The notes below the pieces were generated by a model. The model did not search any database. It was given only the letters and a program-made list of their open reading frames with translations, and was not told the DNA's origin. A stretch of 64,000 nucleotides of DNA from Anaerolineaceae bacterium (GTDB lineage Bacteria > Chloroflexota > Anaerolineae > Anaerolineales > Anaerolineaceae): the NCBI GenBank assembly GCA_020845515.1, contig JADLFQ010000072.1, positions 1-64,000 on the forward strand, written 5' to 3'. The position numbers were made by a program, and so were the translations under genes. Shown here one piece after another: positions 33,411 through 42,109 of the stretch (positions are counted from its first letter, which is position 1; every line of letters begins with the position of its first letter).

Positions 33411-34526
33411 TTATTTCAGATAGCGGTTGAAAAATGCAATGGTGCGCGTCATCGCGGTGGCGAAGTTGACCGAGATGTTGTGGTTGTCATCTTCATACAG
33501 GTACAACTCCGCCACTTTGCCGGCGGCAAGGATCTGCTGGTAGAGGGTGGTTGAGAACTCCGATGGCACCTCAATGTCATCTATGGCATGATGAAGTTGG
33601 ATGGGGCCGGAAAGGTCTGCCAGGTAGGTGTTGGCTGAGAGCGCGCCCCAGAACGCCGGGTTTTGTTCCGGTGTTCCGTACGTCTCCACCCAATCCACGC
33701 TCCAGCGCCGAAGGTCAGGCCGCAGCGTTGGGGTGGGCTGGCTGTTTGGGCCGCGCCGCCAGTTGTAGATCAGGTCGGGGTAGGAAGCCACCACACCGCC
33801 CCAGATGACGCCAGCCTTGATTGCGTCCGAGATGACCATCGCCCGCAGGGTCAGGTAGCCGCCCATGGAGTGGCCCCACATGCCGATTTTTTCCGGATTG
33901 GCTTGGGGAAAACGCTGCAACGAGGAGACTGCATTGAGAACATCGGTCAGATAACCGGGGGTGCTGTATGCGCCGCCGGGGTTCCCTTCCGATTGGTCGT
34001 GGCCGCGATAGTCAATCCGAAAGACGATATAGCCGTTGCGCGCCAGCCAATCCACGTAGGCAATGTAGCGCTCCGTGGTGCGGTACTGTGCGGGCGGGAT
34101 ATAGCCGTGGTTGAAGACGAGCGCCGGCCAGCCACCCGGTGGTGGTTCACCGTTTGGGAGGGTCAGCAAGGCGTAGATTTTCAGTCCGTCCGAAAGGTAC
34201 GAGGCGTAAAAGCGGCGATAGTTCGCGCCAGGATCGAGTTCCTGTTCAATCGTGATGTCGCTGCCGGGGTAGCCGCGGGCGCGCTGTGCTTCGATCTCCA
34301 GTGGGTGCGGCGTGGGCGTAGGGGTGGAGACAGGGGCAGGACTGGGGCCGGAGATTGCAGGCGTCTCTTCCGTGGGCGGAGGGGCGCCGGGCAGGATTAC
34401 CACGTTGGGCGCGGGGGGCTGGGGTGTATTTGAGGGCGCGGCCATGGGATTGCCCACCAACCTTGCCGCATGGCAGCCGGAAAGCGTAAGGGAGAATAAA
34501 AGCGTCAGGGGAATAAGCCGGTTCAT
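33411..34526 (-). CDS. Secreted alpha/beta hydrolase lipoprotein (prolyl oligopeptidase-like)
   Basis: 371 residues from ATG 34526, with AAGGAG ten bases upstream. The signal peptide ends with lipobox LSGC (Cys18), then a Pro/Thr linker. The C-terminal 260 residues are an alpha/beta hydrolase of the dipeptidyl-peptidase/acyl-peptide hydrolase type: nucleophile Ser in MWGHSMGGYL, acid Asp near AIDDIEVP, and His in EDDNHNIS. Likely an extracytoplasmic peptidase or esterase. The upstream in-frame ATG at 34583 would place the signal peptide internally, so it is rejected. Confidence 0.85.
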   Translation of the reverse strand: MNRLIPLTLLFSLTLSGCHAARLVGNPMAAPSNTPQPPAPNVVILPGAPPPTEETPAISGPSPAPVSTPTPTPHPLEIEAQRARGYPGSDITIEQELDPGANYRRFYASYLSDGLKIYALLTLPNGEPPPGGWPALVFNHGYIPPAQYRTTERYIAYVDWLARNGYIVFRIDYRGHDQSEGNPGGAYSTPGYLTDVLNAVSSLQRFPQANPEKIGMWGHSMGGYLTLRAMVISDAIKAGVIWGGVVASYPDLIYNWRRGPNSQPTPTLRPDLRRWSVDWVETYGTPEQNPAFWGALSANTYLADLSGPIQLHHAIDDIEVPSEFSTTLYQQILAAGKVAELYLYEDDNHNISVNFATAMTRTIAFFNRYLK

Positions 34527-34699
34527 TGGGCAACACTCCTTGATAACGGCCTTAATCATACCGAATTTGTCTAAATATGGCAATCAGACAGCCGCTGTTT
34601 TCTATGCCTTTCACCATGAGGTTAATAGAATAGGATTCTGCCAGATTGATCCCCCGAATCCATAATAAGCAGATTGGGAAGGGTTCATATTCCTTGACC

Positions 34700-34735
34700 C
34701 CAAACAAAAACGGCTCTGTTATGCACAGAGCCGTT
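34700..34735 (-). terminator. Terminator of the CBS-domain gene
   Basis: An 11-bp stem, AACGGCTCTGT/ACAGAGCCGTT (34709-34719 with 34725-34735), five-base loop. On the minus strand the stem is followed by TTTTGTTTG. It lies 19 bases after the CBS gene stop. Confidence 0.85.
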
Positions 34736-34753
34736 CACGGTTTTGAAGTGAGT

Positions 34754-35191
34754 TTACATTAACATACTTGCCAGTGTGCGTTTTCCCAGCAGGCTGAGCT
34801 TTTTGCGCTGTGTATAAATAATATTGCGCACAATATCTCCGCTGGAGATGACCCCCACCAACCGGTTGTCTTCCATGACCACCAGATGGTGAATGCCATG
34901 TGTGATCATTTCCATGCATTCCTCCACCGTCTGATCCGGGTGGACGCTGCGGAAATCGGTCACCATGATCTCTCTCACCGGCGTTTTCTGCGAAGCCCTT
35001 CCATGCAGGATCACCTTGCGGGCGTAGTCTCTTTCGGCAATCAAGCCGATCACCTGCTCCTCTTCCATATCGGGCAGTGTACCTATGTCTTTATCGGCCA
35101 TCAAGCGCAGCGCCTCGTAGACCGTATCGTCCGGCCGGATTGTGTAAACAAATTTACCTTTTAATTGCAAAAGCTGTCGTACAGTGTTCAC
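34754..35191 (-). CDS. CBS-domain pair protein
   Basis: 145 residues forming one Bateman module: CBS1 (about 8-68, IRPDDTVYEALRLMADKDIG) and CBS2 (about 76-130, DFRSVHPDQTVEECMEMIT, VMEDNRLVGVISSGDIV). Such free modules bind adenine nucleotides and modulate other proteins. GTG start with GAGGTGAAAG upstream. No partner domain is fused. Single-gene transcript, given the terminator downstream and the terminator of the ppi gene upstream. Confidence 0.85.
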   Translation of the reverse strand: MNTVRQLLQLKGKFVYTIRPDDTVYEALRLMADKDIGTLPDMEEEQVIGLIAERDYARKVILHGRASQKTPVREIMVTDFRSVHPDQTVEECMEMITHGIHHLVVMEDNRLVGVISSGDIVRNIIYTQRKKLSLLGKRTLASMLM

Positions 35192-35314
35192 CTTTCACCT
35201 CTTTTAGCAAAAATGCCTTGGGGATTGCATCAATGATAAAACTTTTAAACCATCAAAAACTATCAAAAGTGGGGTTTCTAAATTGATAACACCTAAGACA
35301 ATGCCTGGTCGCGC

Positions 35315-35351
35315 GGGAAAATAAAACCAGCTCCCACATTGTTGAGGGAGC
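35315..35351 (-). terminator. Terminator after the cyclophilin gene
   Basis: On the minus strand GCTCCC (35351-35346) and GGGAGC (35335-35330) form a six-base-pair stem with a ten-base loop, followed by TGGTTTTATTTT. It is about 60 bases past the cyclophilin stop. Confidence 0.6.
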
Positions 35352-35359
35352 GAGGGTTT

Positions 35360-35397
35360 TACAGGTTAAGCGGCGCTGAAGCGCCGCTTAACCTGTA
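35360..35397. repeat. 18-bp perfect inverted repeat with two-base loop
   Basis: TACAGGTTAAGCGGCGCT (35360-35377) and its exact reverse complement (35380-35397), separated by GA. No T-run follows in either direction, so it is not a standard terminator. It sits between the cyclophilin stop and its terminator. It could be a REP-like element, a protein-binding palindrome or an mRNA-stabilising hairpin. Confidence 0.8.
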
Positions 35398-35412
35398 ACA
35401 GCGATTTACTTT

Positions 35413-35931
35413 TTACTTTTCTTCGATCTCGACCGAAATAAGTTTGACGGCAGGGCTTTGCACGCTGCGCGGGTCGCGTTCCGGAATTGACATCAAGACA
35501 TCCATGCCGCTGGTAACTTCTCCAAAGACGCTGTGTTTGTTATCCAGCCAGGGCGTGGGTGTATGAGTGATGAAAAACTGGGAGCCGTTGGTGCCAGGCC
35601 CCGCGTTTGCCATGGAGAGCACGCCGGGTTTGCTGTGCTTAAGAGAGGGGTGAAACTCATCGTCGAAACGATAGCCTGGGCCGCCCGTCCCTGTTCCGGT
35701 GGGATCGCCGCCTTGCGCCATGAAATCGTTGATGACGCGGTGGAAGATCGTGCCGTTGTAATAGCCCTGGCGCGCCAGGAAGACAAAATTGTTGACTGTG
35801 GCGGGGACTTTATCGGCGTGCAGTGCCACGATAATATCGCCCTTATCGGTTTTGAGTGTGGCGGTGTAGGTTTTTTTGGGGTCAATTTCCATCTTTGGAG
35901 GAGCTGGCCATTTCATGGGTTTTTCTGTCAT
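35413..35931 (-). CDS. Peptidyl-prolyl cis-trans isomerase, cyclophilin type
   Basis: 172 residues. Catalytic and ligand-binding motifs of cyclophilins are present: [22 protein letters not shown] with the active Arg, [18 protein letters not shown], and [12 protein letters not shown]. No signal peptide, so it is cytosolic and catalyses proline isomerisation during folding. AAAGGA precedes the ATG. The gene order with a GNAT and a NiSOD operon upstream has no obvious functional meaning. Confidence 0.95.
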   Translation of the reverse strand: MTEKPMKWPAPPKMEIDPKKTYTATLKTDKGDIIVALHADKVPATVNNFVFLARQGYYNGTIFHRVINDFMAQGGDPTGTGTGGPGYRFDDEFHPSLKHSKPGVLSMANAGPGTNGSQFFITHTPTPWLDNKHSVFGEVTSGMDVLMSIPERDPRSVQSPAVKLISVEIEEK

Positions 35932-35974
35932 TGAATATCCTTTTTGAAATAGGAGTGAGATAAAGATTTGAGAT

Positions 35975-36475
35975 TCAGGAGAGCTGTTTTACCATGGTGA
36001 CAGGCAGAAGCAGGCTGAGCGCCGGACGTTCCTCCTGAGTAGCCGGCCGGAAGCCGTGCCGGGCGGCAAAACCCAGCCAGGTTGGACAGTCTTCGCGAAA
36101 ACAGGCGTACAAGGCGGTAACGGCAGGATCTTTGCGCAGTTCTGCTTCCACCAAGTCTATTGCTTTGCCGCCAAAACCCCGATAACGGTGGGGTGCGGCG
36201 ATTTTCAGCATGCGAATGCAGGCGTTTTCCGGCTGGCCGGCGAAGTTTGCAGGGACAATATCAATCAGGCCGACCAGTTCATCCTGATCGTCAAAAATCC
36301 CGCAAAACAGGCCGCCCGTCTGCCGGGAATTGGACATATCCATCAGCACGCGCTGTCCGGAGATCCATCCATCGGCAATGCCATCTTCGGCGGACTGGCG
36401 GTACACCTGGACGGCGGAATCGAGTTTGCAAGCCATGAGCGGACGGATTTCAAAATCTTTGCCTTTGAGAATCAT
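35975..36475 (-). CDS. GNAT family N-acetyltransferase
   Basis: 166 residues from the ATG at 36475; a TTG five codons upstream at 36490 is an alternative. The central GNAT core is visible: [15 protein letters not shown] (beta4), [26 protein letters not shown] (acetyl-CoA-binding turn R-x-x-G-x-G, here RGFGGKA), then [13 protein letters not shown]. The acceptor is unknown. It begins 31 bases after the protease gene of the NiSOD pair on the same strand, so it may be a third gene of that transcript. Confidence 0.75.
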   Translation of the reverse strand: MILKGKDFEIRPLMACKLDSAVQVYRQSAEDGIADGWISGQRVLMDMSNSRQTGGLFCGIFDDQDELVGLIDIVPANFAGQPENACIRMLKIAAPHRYRGFGGKAIDLVEAELRKDPAVTALYACFREDCPTWLGFAARHGFRPATQEERPALSLLLPVTMVKQLS

Positions 36476-36505
36476 GCCTTCACCATTCAACCCTTCGCCT
36501 GAAAA

Positions 36506-36811
36506 TCATCTTTTTTTACGGATATGCCAGATCACCTTGCCCTGCACGGTCTCAAAGGGGATTGGGCCAAAATTGCGGCTGTCTATGCTGTCCGCGTGTG
36601 TGCCGAGGACGTGCAGTTCTTTACCACCGGGTTCCACGCAGGCGATGGTTTTGATCAGCGTCCCGTAGGGTGCTTTGCGAAAGACGACCACATCGCCTGC
36701 GGCCGGGGCGGTAAAGAGGAAGGGGATTCTGGAGATGCCGACAAAATCCCCTGCACTGAAGGCAGGCTCCAGGCTGCTGCCTGTCACCTTTATCAGTTTA
36801 AACCAGGTCAT
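36506..36811 (-). CDS. sodX: Nickel superoxide dismutase maturation protease
   Basis: 101 residues from ATG 36811, whose ATGA overlaps the sodN stop; the longer frame starting at 36889 lies inside sodN. It is a small S26-type (signal peptidase-like) peptidase: catalytic Ser in VTGSSLEPAF, Lys dyad in TLIKTIACVE, and the box GTHADSIDSRNFG. This family is found beside sodN and removes the NiSOD leader to expose the nickel-binding His. There is no clear membrane helix. Confidence 0.88.
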   Translation of the reverse strand: MTWFKLIKVTGSSLEPAFSAGDFVGISRIPFLFTAPAAGDVVVFRKAPYGTLIKTIACVEPGGKELHVLGTHADSIDSRNFGPIPFETVQGKVIWHIRKKR

Positions 36812-37308
36812 AGGACCGGATAGACCACCTCTTCGCCCGGTTTGTAGGGCGCTTTGACCCGCCTGGTGGGGATGTTCTTCGTCTCCCAAAAGATTTCAGC
36901 GAAGCGGTTGACGGCGGTCAGCAGTTCCATGGCGGTCTCGCGGCTGGCGGACTGGCGGCTCTTGGAGCCGAGCTGCATGATCTTATGCACGAGGCTGTGC
37001 AGTTCGGGGTACTTGTCCAGGTGCTCCTGTTTGATGTAGTCGCCCCAGATGACGCGCACCTCGCGTTTGCATTGTTCGGCATGTTCTTCCTTGACGGCGA
37101 TGTGGCGTGCGATACTGTTATCAAATTCTATTTTGTCTTTCTTTTCCGAGCTGGCAAGTTCATTCATTAAATCCACCATACGAATGACGGTGAGCGCCGA
37201 TATCTGAGCGAGGTGCGGATCGTAAATTCCGCAGGGAATGTCACAATGCGCCTGGGCGTGTTCAAAATGGACAAGCTTGTCTATGGTTGTCAAAATCTTT
37301 TGAATCAT
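36808..37308 (-). CDS. sodN: Nickel superoxide dismutase
   Basis: 166 residues. A 20-residue leader ending in AQA is followed by the nickel hook HCDIPCGIYDP: after cleavage, His1, Cys2 and Cys6 bind nickel. The remainder is the four-helix bundle with EEHAEQCKREVRVIWGDY. The protein converts superoxide to oxygen and peroxide. It has no Sec signal, so it acts in the cytosol. It is coupled to sodX by a four-base overlap and is divergent from the Fe/Mn dismutase, with a TATAAT on its strand (37419-37424) close to the sodA -35. Confidence 0.95.
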   Translation of the reverse strand: MIQKILTTIDKLVHFEHAQAHCDIPCGIYDPHLAQISALTVIRMVDLMNELASSEKKDKIEFDNSIARHIAVKEEHAEQCKREVRVIWGDYIKQEHLDKYPELHSLVHKIMQLGSKSRQSASRETAMELLTAVNRFAEIFWETKNIPTRRVKAPYKPGEEVVYPVL

Positions 37309-37433
37309 TGGATTTCTCCTTGTGAACGGTTTGTTTTGGTTGGCTCACCTGTGCTTACTTTGGGCGAGGGGTTGGCAAAGCGTCACCCTGCCCGCTGCAA
37401 ACACTTTCTTATAAAACTATTATACAAGATTTG

Positions 37434-37462
37434 TTGACAGCTTGCTTTATTAACACTATTAT
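37434..37462 (+). promoter_or_regulatory. Promoter of the Fe/Mn superoxide dismutase
   Basis: TTGACA (37434-37439), 17-base spacer, TATTAT (37457-37462), 38 bases before the start codon. It is a near-consensus sigma-70 promoter. A TATAAT on the opposite strand (37419-37424) is only ten bases away, so divergent transcription of sodN and sodA may interfere or share a regulator. Confidence 0.65.
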
Positions 37463-37496
37463 TGTCTTATATATCTAATTAAACGGAAAGGAATTG

Positions 37497-38120
37497 ATGA
37501 TGGCCACTTTATTTGAACTTCCCCCTTTGACCTATGCTTTTAACGCGCTTGAGCCTGTCATTGATGCACAGACAATGGAGATTCATCACGATAAGCACCA
37601 CGCCGCCTATGTTAATAACCTCAACAAGGCGCTGGAATCGTCGCCTGATCTGCAAACGAAACCGGTCGAATGGCTTTTGCAAAATCTCAGCCAAGTTCCG
37701 GAGAGCATCCGCACTGCGGTGCGCAACAACGGCGGCGGACACCACAACCACTCCCTGTTTTGGTCGTGGCTTGAGCCGGGCGGCAGCCGGCAGCCCGCGG
37801 GCGCGCTGGAAAGAGACCTCAACACGGCGTTTGGCTCCCTGGACGCGTTCAAAGAAAAGTTCAGCACCGCGGCGGCTACGCGCTTTGGTTCAGGGTGGGC
37901 CTGGCTGGTATTGGATGGCAGCAAAAAATTGCAGGTGTACTCGACTGCCAATCAGGACAGCCCGCTGATGGACGGACATACCCCGGTGTTGGGGCTGGAT
38001 GTATGGGAACACGCCTATTACCTTAAGTATCAGAACCGCCGCCCGGATTACATCAAGAATTTCTGGGAAGTCGTTAACTGGAGCGCGGTGACGCGTTTGT
38101 TTGGGCAGGCACAGGGTTAA
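37497..38120 (+). CDS. sodA: Superoxide dismutase, Fe/Mn type
   Basis: 207 residues from ATG 37497 (or 206 from ATG 37500), with GGAAAGGA upstream. Metal ligands: His in [16 protein letters not shown], His in [14 protein letters not shown], and Asp/His in [18 protein letters not shown]. Sequence alone does not safely separate iron from manganese. With the neighbouring NiSOD this gives the cell two unrelated cytosolic dismutases that use different metals, so they are likely expressed under different metal supply. Confidence 0.95.
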   Translation: MMATLFELPPLTYAFNALEPVIDAQTMEIHHDKHHAAYVNNLNKALESSPDLQTKPVEWLLQNLSQVPESIRTAVRNNGGGHHNHSLFWSWLEPGGSRQPAGALERDLNTAFGSLDAFKEKFSTAAATRFGSGWAWLVLDGSKKLQVYSTANQDSPLMDGHTPVLGLDVWEHAYYLKYQNRRPDYIKNFWEVVNWSAVTRLFGQAQG

Positions 38121-38168
38121 ATCGCGCTAAAATTTAAAAGTACAGTTACAGGTTATTCAGCAGTTCTT

Positions 38169-38201
38169 CTCACCCCAAAATATTCTCTTTTTTGGGGTGA
38201 G
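38169..38201. terminator. Bidirectional stem-loop between convergent genes
   Basis: A perfect 12-bp stem CTCACCCCAAAA (38169-38180) and TTTTGGGGTGAG (38190-38201), nine-base loop, in the gap between sodA and the convergent thioesterase gene. A/T-rich ends of the stem can serve as the T-tract in either direction. Confidence 0.6.
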
Positions 38202-38254
38202 GTTGAAAAAGTGCGGAGTTTGGCGACCTTGTCCCGTGCTACCGGCGGGGAAGC

Positions 38255-39016
38255 CTAGTCTTCTTCCACCCAACCGAGGGCGGCTTCGAATGCAGTTGTT
38301 CCGGGGGTGAGGTTAAGGCCCTGCACAAACGCTCCGGACGGGTTGGCGCGAACAGAAACCCTGTCTCCGGGGCGCACTTCGTTGCTGTAGTTAATCTGCA
38401 TCCAGGCTATTTGCCGGGCGCGATATTCTTCAGGCGAGAAGCAGTCTGAAATCCAGTCAATATACTGTCCATTGTTGACGTGCCCGACGATATCAATTGC
38501 ACTATAGCGCGCTTCAAGGCTGAATTTTTCCGGCAGATCTTCCGGCGGGTTGATTTTTTCCGGTATTTCATCCAGCGCCGCGCGTCCGGCGTTCTCCGGC
38601 AGACTGCCTGGCAGCGTTCCAGGCAGCAATATCCGGTGGTTTTGCGGGTCAATCAGCACCCAGGCCGAGGTGGCTATTGCGCATTGTTTCCCAACGGAGT
38701 CTGTCAGGACAAAATCACGCATAAAGAACAACTTGCGCTGGATGCCTTTGGGCCAGGTTTGCAAAAGCATGCGTTCATCAATGACCGGAAAGCGGTAGAA
38801 ATAGATCTTGAGGCGCGAGAGTACCCAGATCATGCCGTCATCCAGCATCTTGCGGTAGCCAAAGCCGAGGTTGTCGGCGTGATGCAAGGCTGCGGCGGTC
38901 ATCCAGCGGAAGAAGCTGGCGGGTTTCCAGCGGCCCGCGAAATCGGATTCAAAGACTTTGACCAGCACTTCTTCCGACCATACAGGGATTGGGTTCATTG
39001 CGCGATAATTCTCCAT
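38255..39016 (-). CDS. Acyl-ACP thioesterase (FatA/FatB-like)
   Basis: 253 residues from ATG 39016; an ATG at 38998 has a GGAG 12 bases upstream and is also possible. Two hot-dog folds in tandem: the first with ADNLGFGYRKMLDDGMIWVLSR, the second with YSAIDIVGHVNNGQYIDW, which carries the Asn/His active-site residues of acyl-ACP thioesterases. It releases fatty acids from acyl carrier protein in the cytosol and so sets chain length. The neighbouring gene is an unrelated oxidoreductase 52 bases upstream on the same strand. Confidence 0.88.
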   Translation of the reverse strand: MENYRAMNPIPVWSEEVLVKVFESDFAGRWKPASFFRWMTAAALHHADNLGFGYRKMLDDGMIWVLSRLKIYFYRFPVIDERMLLQTWPKGIQRKLFFMRDFVLTDSVGKQCAIATSAWVLIDPQNHRILLPGTLPGSLPENAGRAALDEIPEKINPPEDLPEKFSLEARYSAIDIVGHVNNGQYIDWISDCFSPEEYRARQIAWMQINYSNEVRPGDRVSVRANPSGAFVQGLNLTPGTTAFEAALGWVEED

Positions 39017-39068
39017 CCGATCATTCCGGCGCACGAGCTTGGCGTCTTATCCGGGGGTATCGTTCTGT

Positions 39069-40175
39069 TCAGAATGGGAACTTGTATTGGTTCAGGCCAA
39101 GTTCGGCCTGCATGATTTTGATCTCTGTTTGCAGGTTGGGCACAATCGCCACGCCTTGTTTGCGCACGAGTTTTTCCATCTCGTACTCTTTTTCACCGGC
39201 GGTGTAGATGCGCTCCTGTCCGGGCGTTTTGCGTGAGGCGCGCAGTTCCCGCAGGATGCCGCCTGTGGTCTTCTTGAATTCCTCCAGCGGGGTGAAGCTC
39301 TCGATGTTCATCGCCATGAAGAAATGCCCGATGCGGAAATGGGATTTTTGCCCGGCGGGATCAAAGCCGGTAAGCATTTGCAGGAAAGCCCCTCCCTGTA
39401 GTGCAGCCGAGAAGATCTCGACCATCGTTGCCAGGCCATACCCCTTGTGTCCGCCCAGCTCTTCGCCCGCGCCGCCCAGCGGCAGCAGTGCCGCCGCGCT
39501 TTGGGTCAGTTGAGTGAGGATGGCGGGGGAATCGGTCAGAAAGCTGCCGTCCTGCCCGATCACCCATCCGGTGGGTGTGGGCAATTCTTTGCGCGTGAGC
39601 GTTTCGATCTTGCCGCGTTGGGTGATTGAGGTTGCCGCGTCGAAGAGGAAGGGGCAGTCCTCATCGGTCGGGCAGCCGAACGCGATTGGGTTGGTGCCGA
39701 GCATCGGCTGGACGCCGAAGGTCGGTGAGATGGACGGGCGGGCATTGGTGAAGCTCATGCCGATCATCCCGGCGCGTACCGCCATCAGCGGATAGTAGCC
39801 ATCAATGCCGAAATGGGTTGAGTTGCGCACAGCGACGGCGCCCATCCCGACCTGGCGGGCTTTCTCGATTGCCAGCGTCATGGCGCGGTGACCGATGACC
39901 ATACCCACGCCGTGATGCCCGTCAACGGTGGCTGTCGCGGGGGATTCGCGCACGATCTCGAAGTTTGTTACCGGTAAATGCTGACCGTTTTTGATGCGGT
40001 CGTAGTACATTTTCAGCCGCCCTATACCGTGCGACTCGACGCCGCGCAGATCTGAGGCGATCAAAATTTCGGCGCTGATCGCGGCCTCCTCTTCGGGCAC
40101 GCCAACGCTGGTAAAGACGTCGCGGATGAAGTTTTGCAGCACATCTACGGGGATAAAGCGGGTATTCTCCAGCAT
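39069..40175 (-). CDS. Ldh family oxidoreductase (malate/L-lactate/ureidoglycolate type)
   Basis: 368 residues from ATG 40175, with GGAG ten bases upstream. Family motifs are DLRGVESHGIGRL (catalytic His), VDGHHGVGMVIGHRAM, AVRNSTHFGIDGYY, NARPSISPTFGVQPMLGTNP and GHKGYGLATMVEI. This NAD(P)H-dependent MDH2-type fold includes malate, lactate, ureidoglycolate and sulpholactate dehydrogenases; substrate choice cannot be read here. Its upstream 245-base gap shared with the PIG-L gene has a TATAAT on this strand (40293-40298) with a weak -35. Confidence 0.9.
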   Translation of the reverse strand: MLENTRFIPVDVLQNFIRDVFTSVGVPEEEAAISAEILIASDLRGVESHGIGRLKMYYDRIKNGQHLPVTNFEIVRESPATATVDGHHGVGMVIGHRAMTLAIEKARQVGMGAVAVRNSTHFGIDGYYPLMAVRAGMIGMSFTNARPSISPTFGVQPMLGTNPIAFGCPTDEDCPFLFDAATSITQRGKIETLTRKELPTPTGWVIGQDGSFLTDSPAILTQLTQSAAALLPLGGAGEELGGHKGYGLATMVEIFSAALQGGAFLQMLTGFDPAGQKSHFRIGHFFMAMNIESFTPLEEFKKTTGGILRELRASRKTPGQERIYTAGEKEYEMEKLVRKQGVAIVPNLQTEIKIMQAELGLNQYKFPF

Positions 40176-40462
40176 ATAACACACTCCATTTGATCGTGCA
40201 CCAAACCGTGCGAACAAGGCGCCTCCTGCAGGGGCTGTTCACCAGAAAGGCGCAGGATGCCCCCCGGAGTTACCGGTTGGGGTGCTTTTGATATTATAAA
40301 AGAGGTCAGATCAATTTTAACATGCGATGAGTATAGCATACCTGCAGGGCGAGAAAAGAAATTAAAACCCTTCTTAACCGCCAGGCGAGTTGCCCTTCTC
40401 TGTTTTCAAGTGTATCATTCCTGATGGATGAATATTGCAGTAAAAGCAGGGTGAGGTGAAGC

Positions 40463-41278
40463 ATGGAGTCTCCCTTAAGCCTGATGTGTGTCGTTGCCCA
40501 TCCGGATGATGAATCGCTGGGCATTGGTTTCACGTTGGCAAAGTATGCGGCTGAAGGAGTTTATACGTCGGTCGTGATGGCAACACGCGGCGAGCGCGGC
40601 TGGAAGGGCAAACCCACAGACTACCCGGGCCCGGAAGCCCTGGGGCGTATCCGCGAGGCAGAGCTGTTAACCTCCGCGAAGATATTAGGGGTGAACGAGA
40701 TCAAGTTTTTGGATTATATGGATGGCGAGGTGGATCGGGTTGAGCCGCTGGAGATTTCCGGCAAGATTGCGCAGCATATCCGCCGCCTGCGTCCCCAGGT
40801 GCTGATCACCTTCGATCCGCTGGGCGCATACGGCCCTACCGACCACATCGCCATTTCACAATTCGCGCTCGGCGCGATTGCTCTGGCTGCAAGCTGTGAA
40901 TTTAGCGACCCCGGCGGGAATCCCCCACATCAGGTGGCTAAAGTTTATTACATGATCGATTCGGAACCGCTGGTCAAGCTGTACACAAGGCTGACCGGCA
41001 AGCGTATTCATGTAACCGCAGATGGAGAGCGCAGGAAATATACCGGCTGGCCCGTATGGGCAGCCAGCGCGCGGGTTGATGCCACCGGTTATTGGGATGT
41101 TGCCGTGGAAGCCCTTGCCAGCCATGAGAGCCAGGTGGGGCATATGATGGCTCTCATCCGCCGCATACCCGCCCGCTTCAATATTTCATCCTGGGCAGTG
41201 CAAACCTTTTACCGTGTTTACAGCCTGGTTAACAGCGGACGCCAGGTGGAAATGGATCTCTTTGAGGGTCTGCGCTAA
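40463..41278 (+). CDS. PIG-L family deacetylase
   Basis: 271 residues. The zinc site is formed by AHPDDESLG near the N-terminus and the later His in TDHIAISQFA. It is related to LmbE/MshB/BshB enzymes that deacetylate N-acetylglucosamine derivatives, including mycothiol and bacillithiol precursors; the short region after GSKAR-type loops does not let me pick a substrate. It has no signal peptide. GTGAGGTGAAG precedes the ATG. It stands alone, divergent from the Ldh gene and convergent with the ECF cluster. Confidence 0.9.
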   Translation: MESPLSLMCVVAHPDDESLGIGFTLAKYAAEGVYTSVVMATRGERGWKGKPTDYPGPEALGRIREAELLTSAKILGVNEIKFLDYMDGEVDRVEPLEISGKIAQHIRRLRPQVLITFDPLGAYGPTDHIAISQFALGAIALAASCEFSDPGGNPPHQVAKVYYMIDSEPLVKLYTRLTGKRIHVTADGERRKYTGWPVWAASARVDATGYWDVAVEALASHESQVGHMMALIRRIPARFNISSWAVQTFYRVYSLVNSGRQVEMDLFEGLR

Positions 41279-41314
41279 TTCAATTTTTTCGAAAGACAAT
41301 AAACTGGTCTTTCT

Positions 41315-42109
41315 TCAGGTGCGGATAAATCCTGTTGTATTCAAGACATAAATAAAATAGGCCACGAACGCCAGCCACCACACCACAGCGAACAAGATAC
41401 CGCTGCGGGGGACAGGATAGTCAACTCGGATTGTCTTGGTGGGGTAAGCGCCAAACGCGCGCCCTTCCATGGCAATCGCGGAATTCTTGGCGCGTCGCAA
41501 TCCGCTGATCAACAATGGCACCGTCAACCGTGTGACCATCCGCACCTTCGATAGAAAGCCTTCGTCCATCCCTGCCCCCCGCACGGCATGGGCGTTCAAG
41601 ATATTACGGGCTTCATTCTCAAAAACAGGGATATACCGCAAAGCCGCGTAAAAAGCGTAGGCAAAGCGATAGGGAACCCGCAAGATCGTGATCATGCTAT
41701 TGACCAGTCTGGCCGGTTCTGTTGTCATGGTAAAGATTAATGCGCTTGACCCGACATTGATGACCCGAATACCCAGATTCATCGCAAAGCGCAGGCTTGC
41801 TTCAGAAATCCGAATGATACCAAACTCAAAGTAGATACGAGTATTTTCGGGCGGAGCGAACAGCAATTGCAGGATGAACAAGAAAACCGCAAAAGACATA
41901 AAGACGCTAAAGCCAGCAAAGAATTTTCTGGCTGGCAATTTCGCCAGTAAAAGCGCACAAATCACGATGAGAATCGCCATCACCAACTGGTGTAATGGGG
42001 TGGTTACTATATAGGCGATAAATGCGATGGCAATCAGCCATGCAAACTTGCTGACGGGATCAATACGATGAAAGAAAGACTCACCTGGCAAGTAGGAAAA
42101 CTGTAACAT
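41315..42109 (-). CDS. ECF transporter transmembrane subunit (EcfT/YkoC-like)
   Basis: 264 residues with five or six membrane helices. The cytoplasmic coupling helices contain two Ala-Arg-Gly-type motifs: NILNAHAVRGAGMDEG and AIAMEGRAFGAYP. EcfT joins the two ATPase sites to the substrate-binding S component. Its start is adjacent to the stop of the fused ATPase gene (shared base), so both are translated together. Confidence 0.9.
   Translation of the reverse strand: MLQFSYLPGESFFHRIDPVSKFAWLIAIAFIAYIVTTPLHQLVMAILIVICALLLAKLPARKFFAGFSVFMSFAVFLFILQLLFAPPENTRIYFEFGIIRISEASLRFAMNLGIRVINVGSSALIFTMTTEPARLVNSMITILRVPYRFAYAFYAALRYIPVFENEARNILNAHAVRGAGMDEGFLSKVRMVTRLTVPLLISGLRRAKNSAIAMEGRAFGAYPTKTIRVDYPVPRSGILFAVVWWLAFVAYFIYVLNTTGFIRT

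Noticed and set aside
41291..41313. Terminator between the PIG-L and EcfT genes
   Set aside because: A seven-base-pair stem GAAAGAC/GTCTTTC exists but overlaps near the EcfT stop and has no T-run on either strand.
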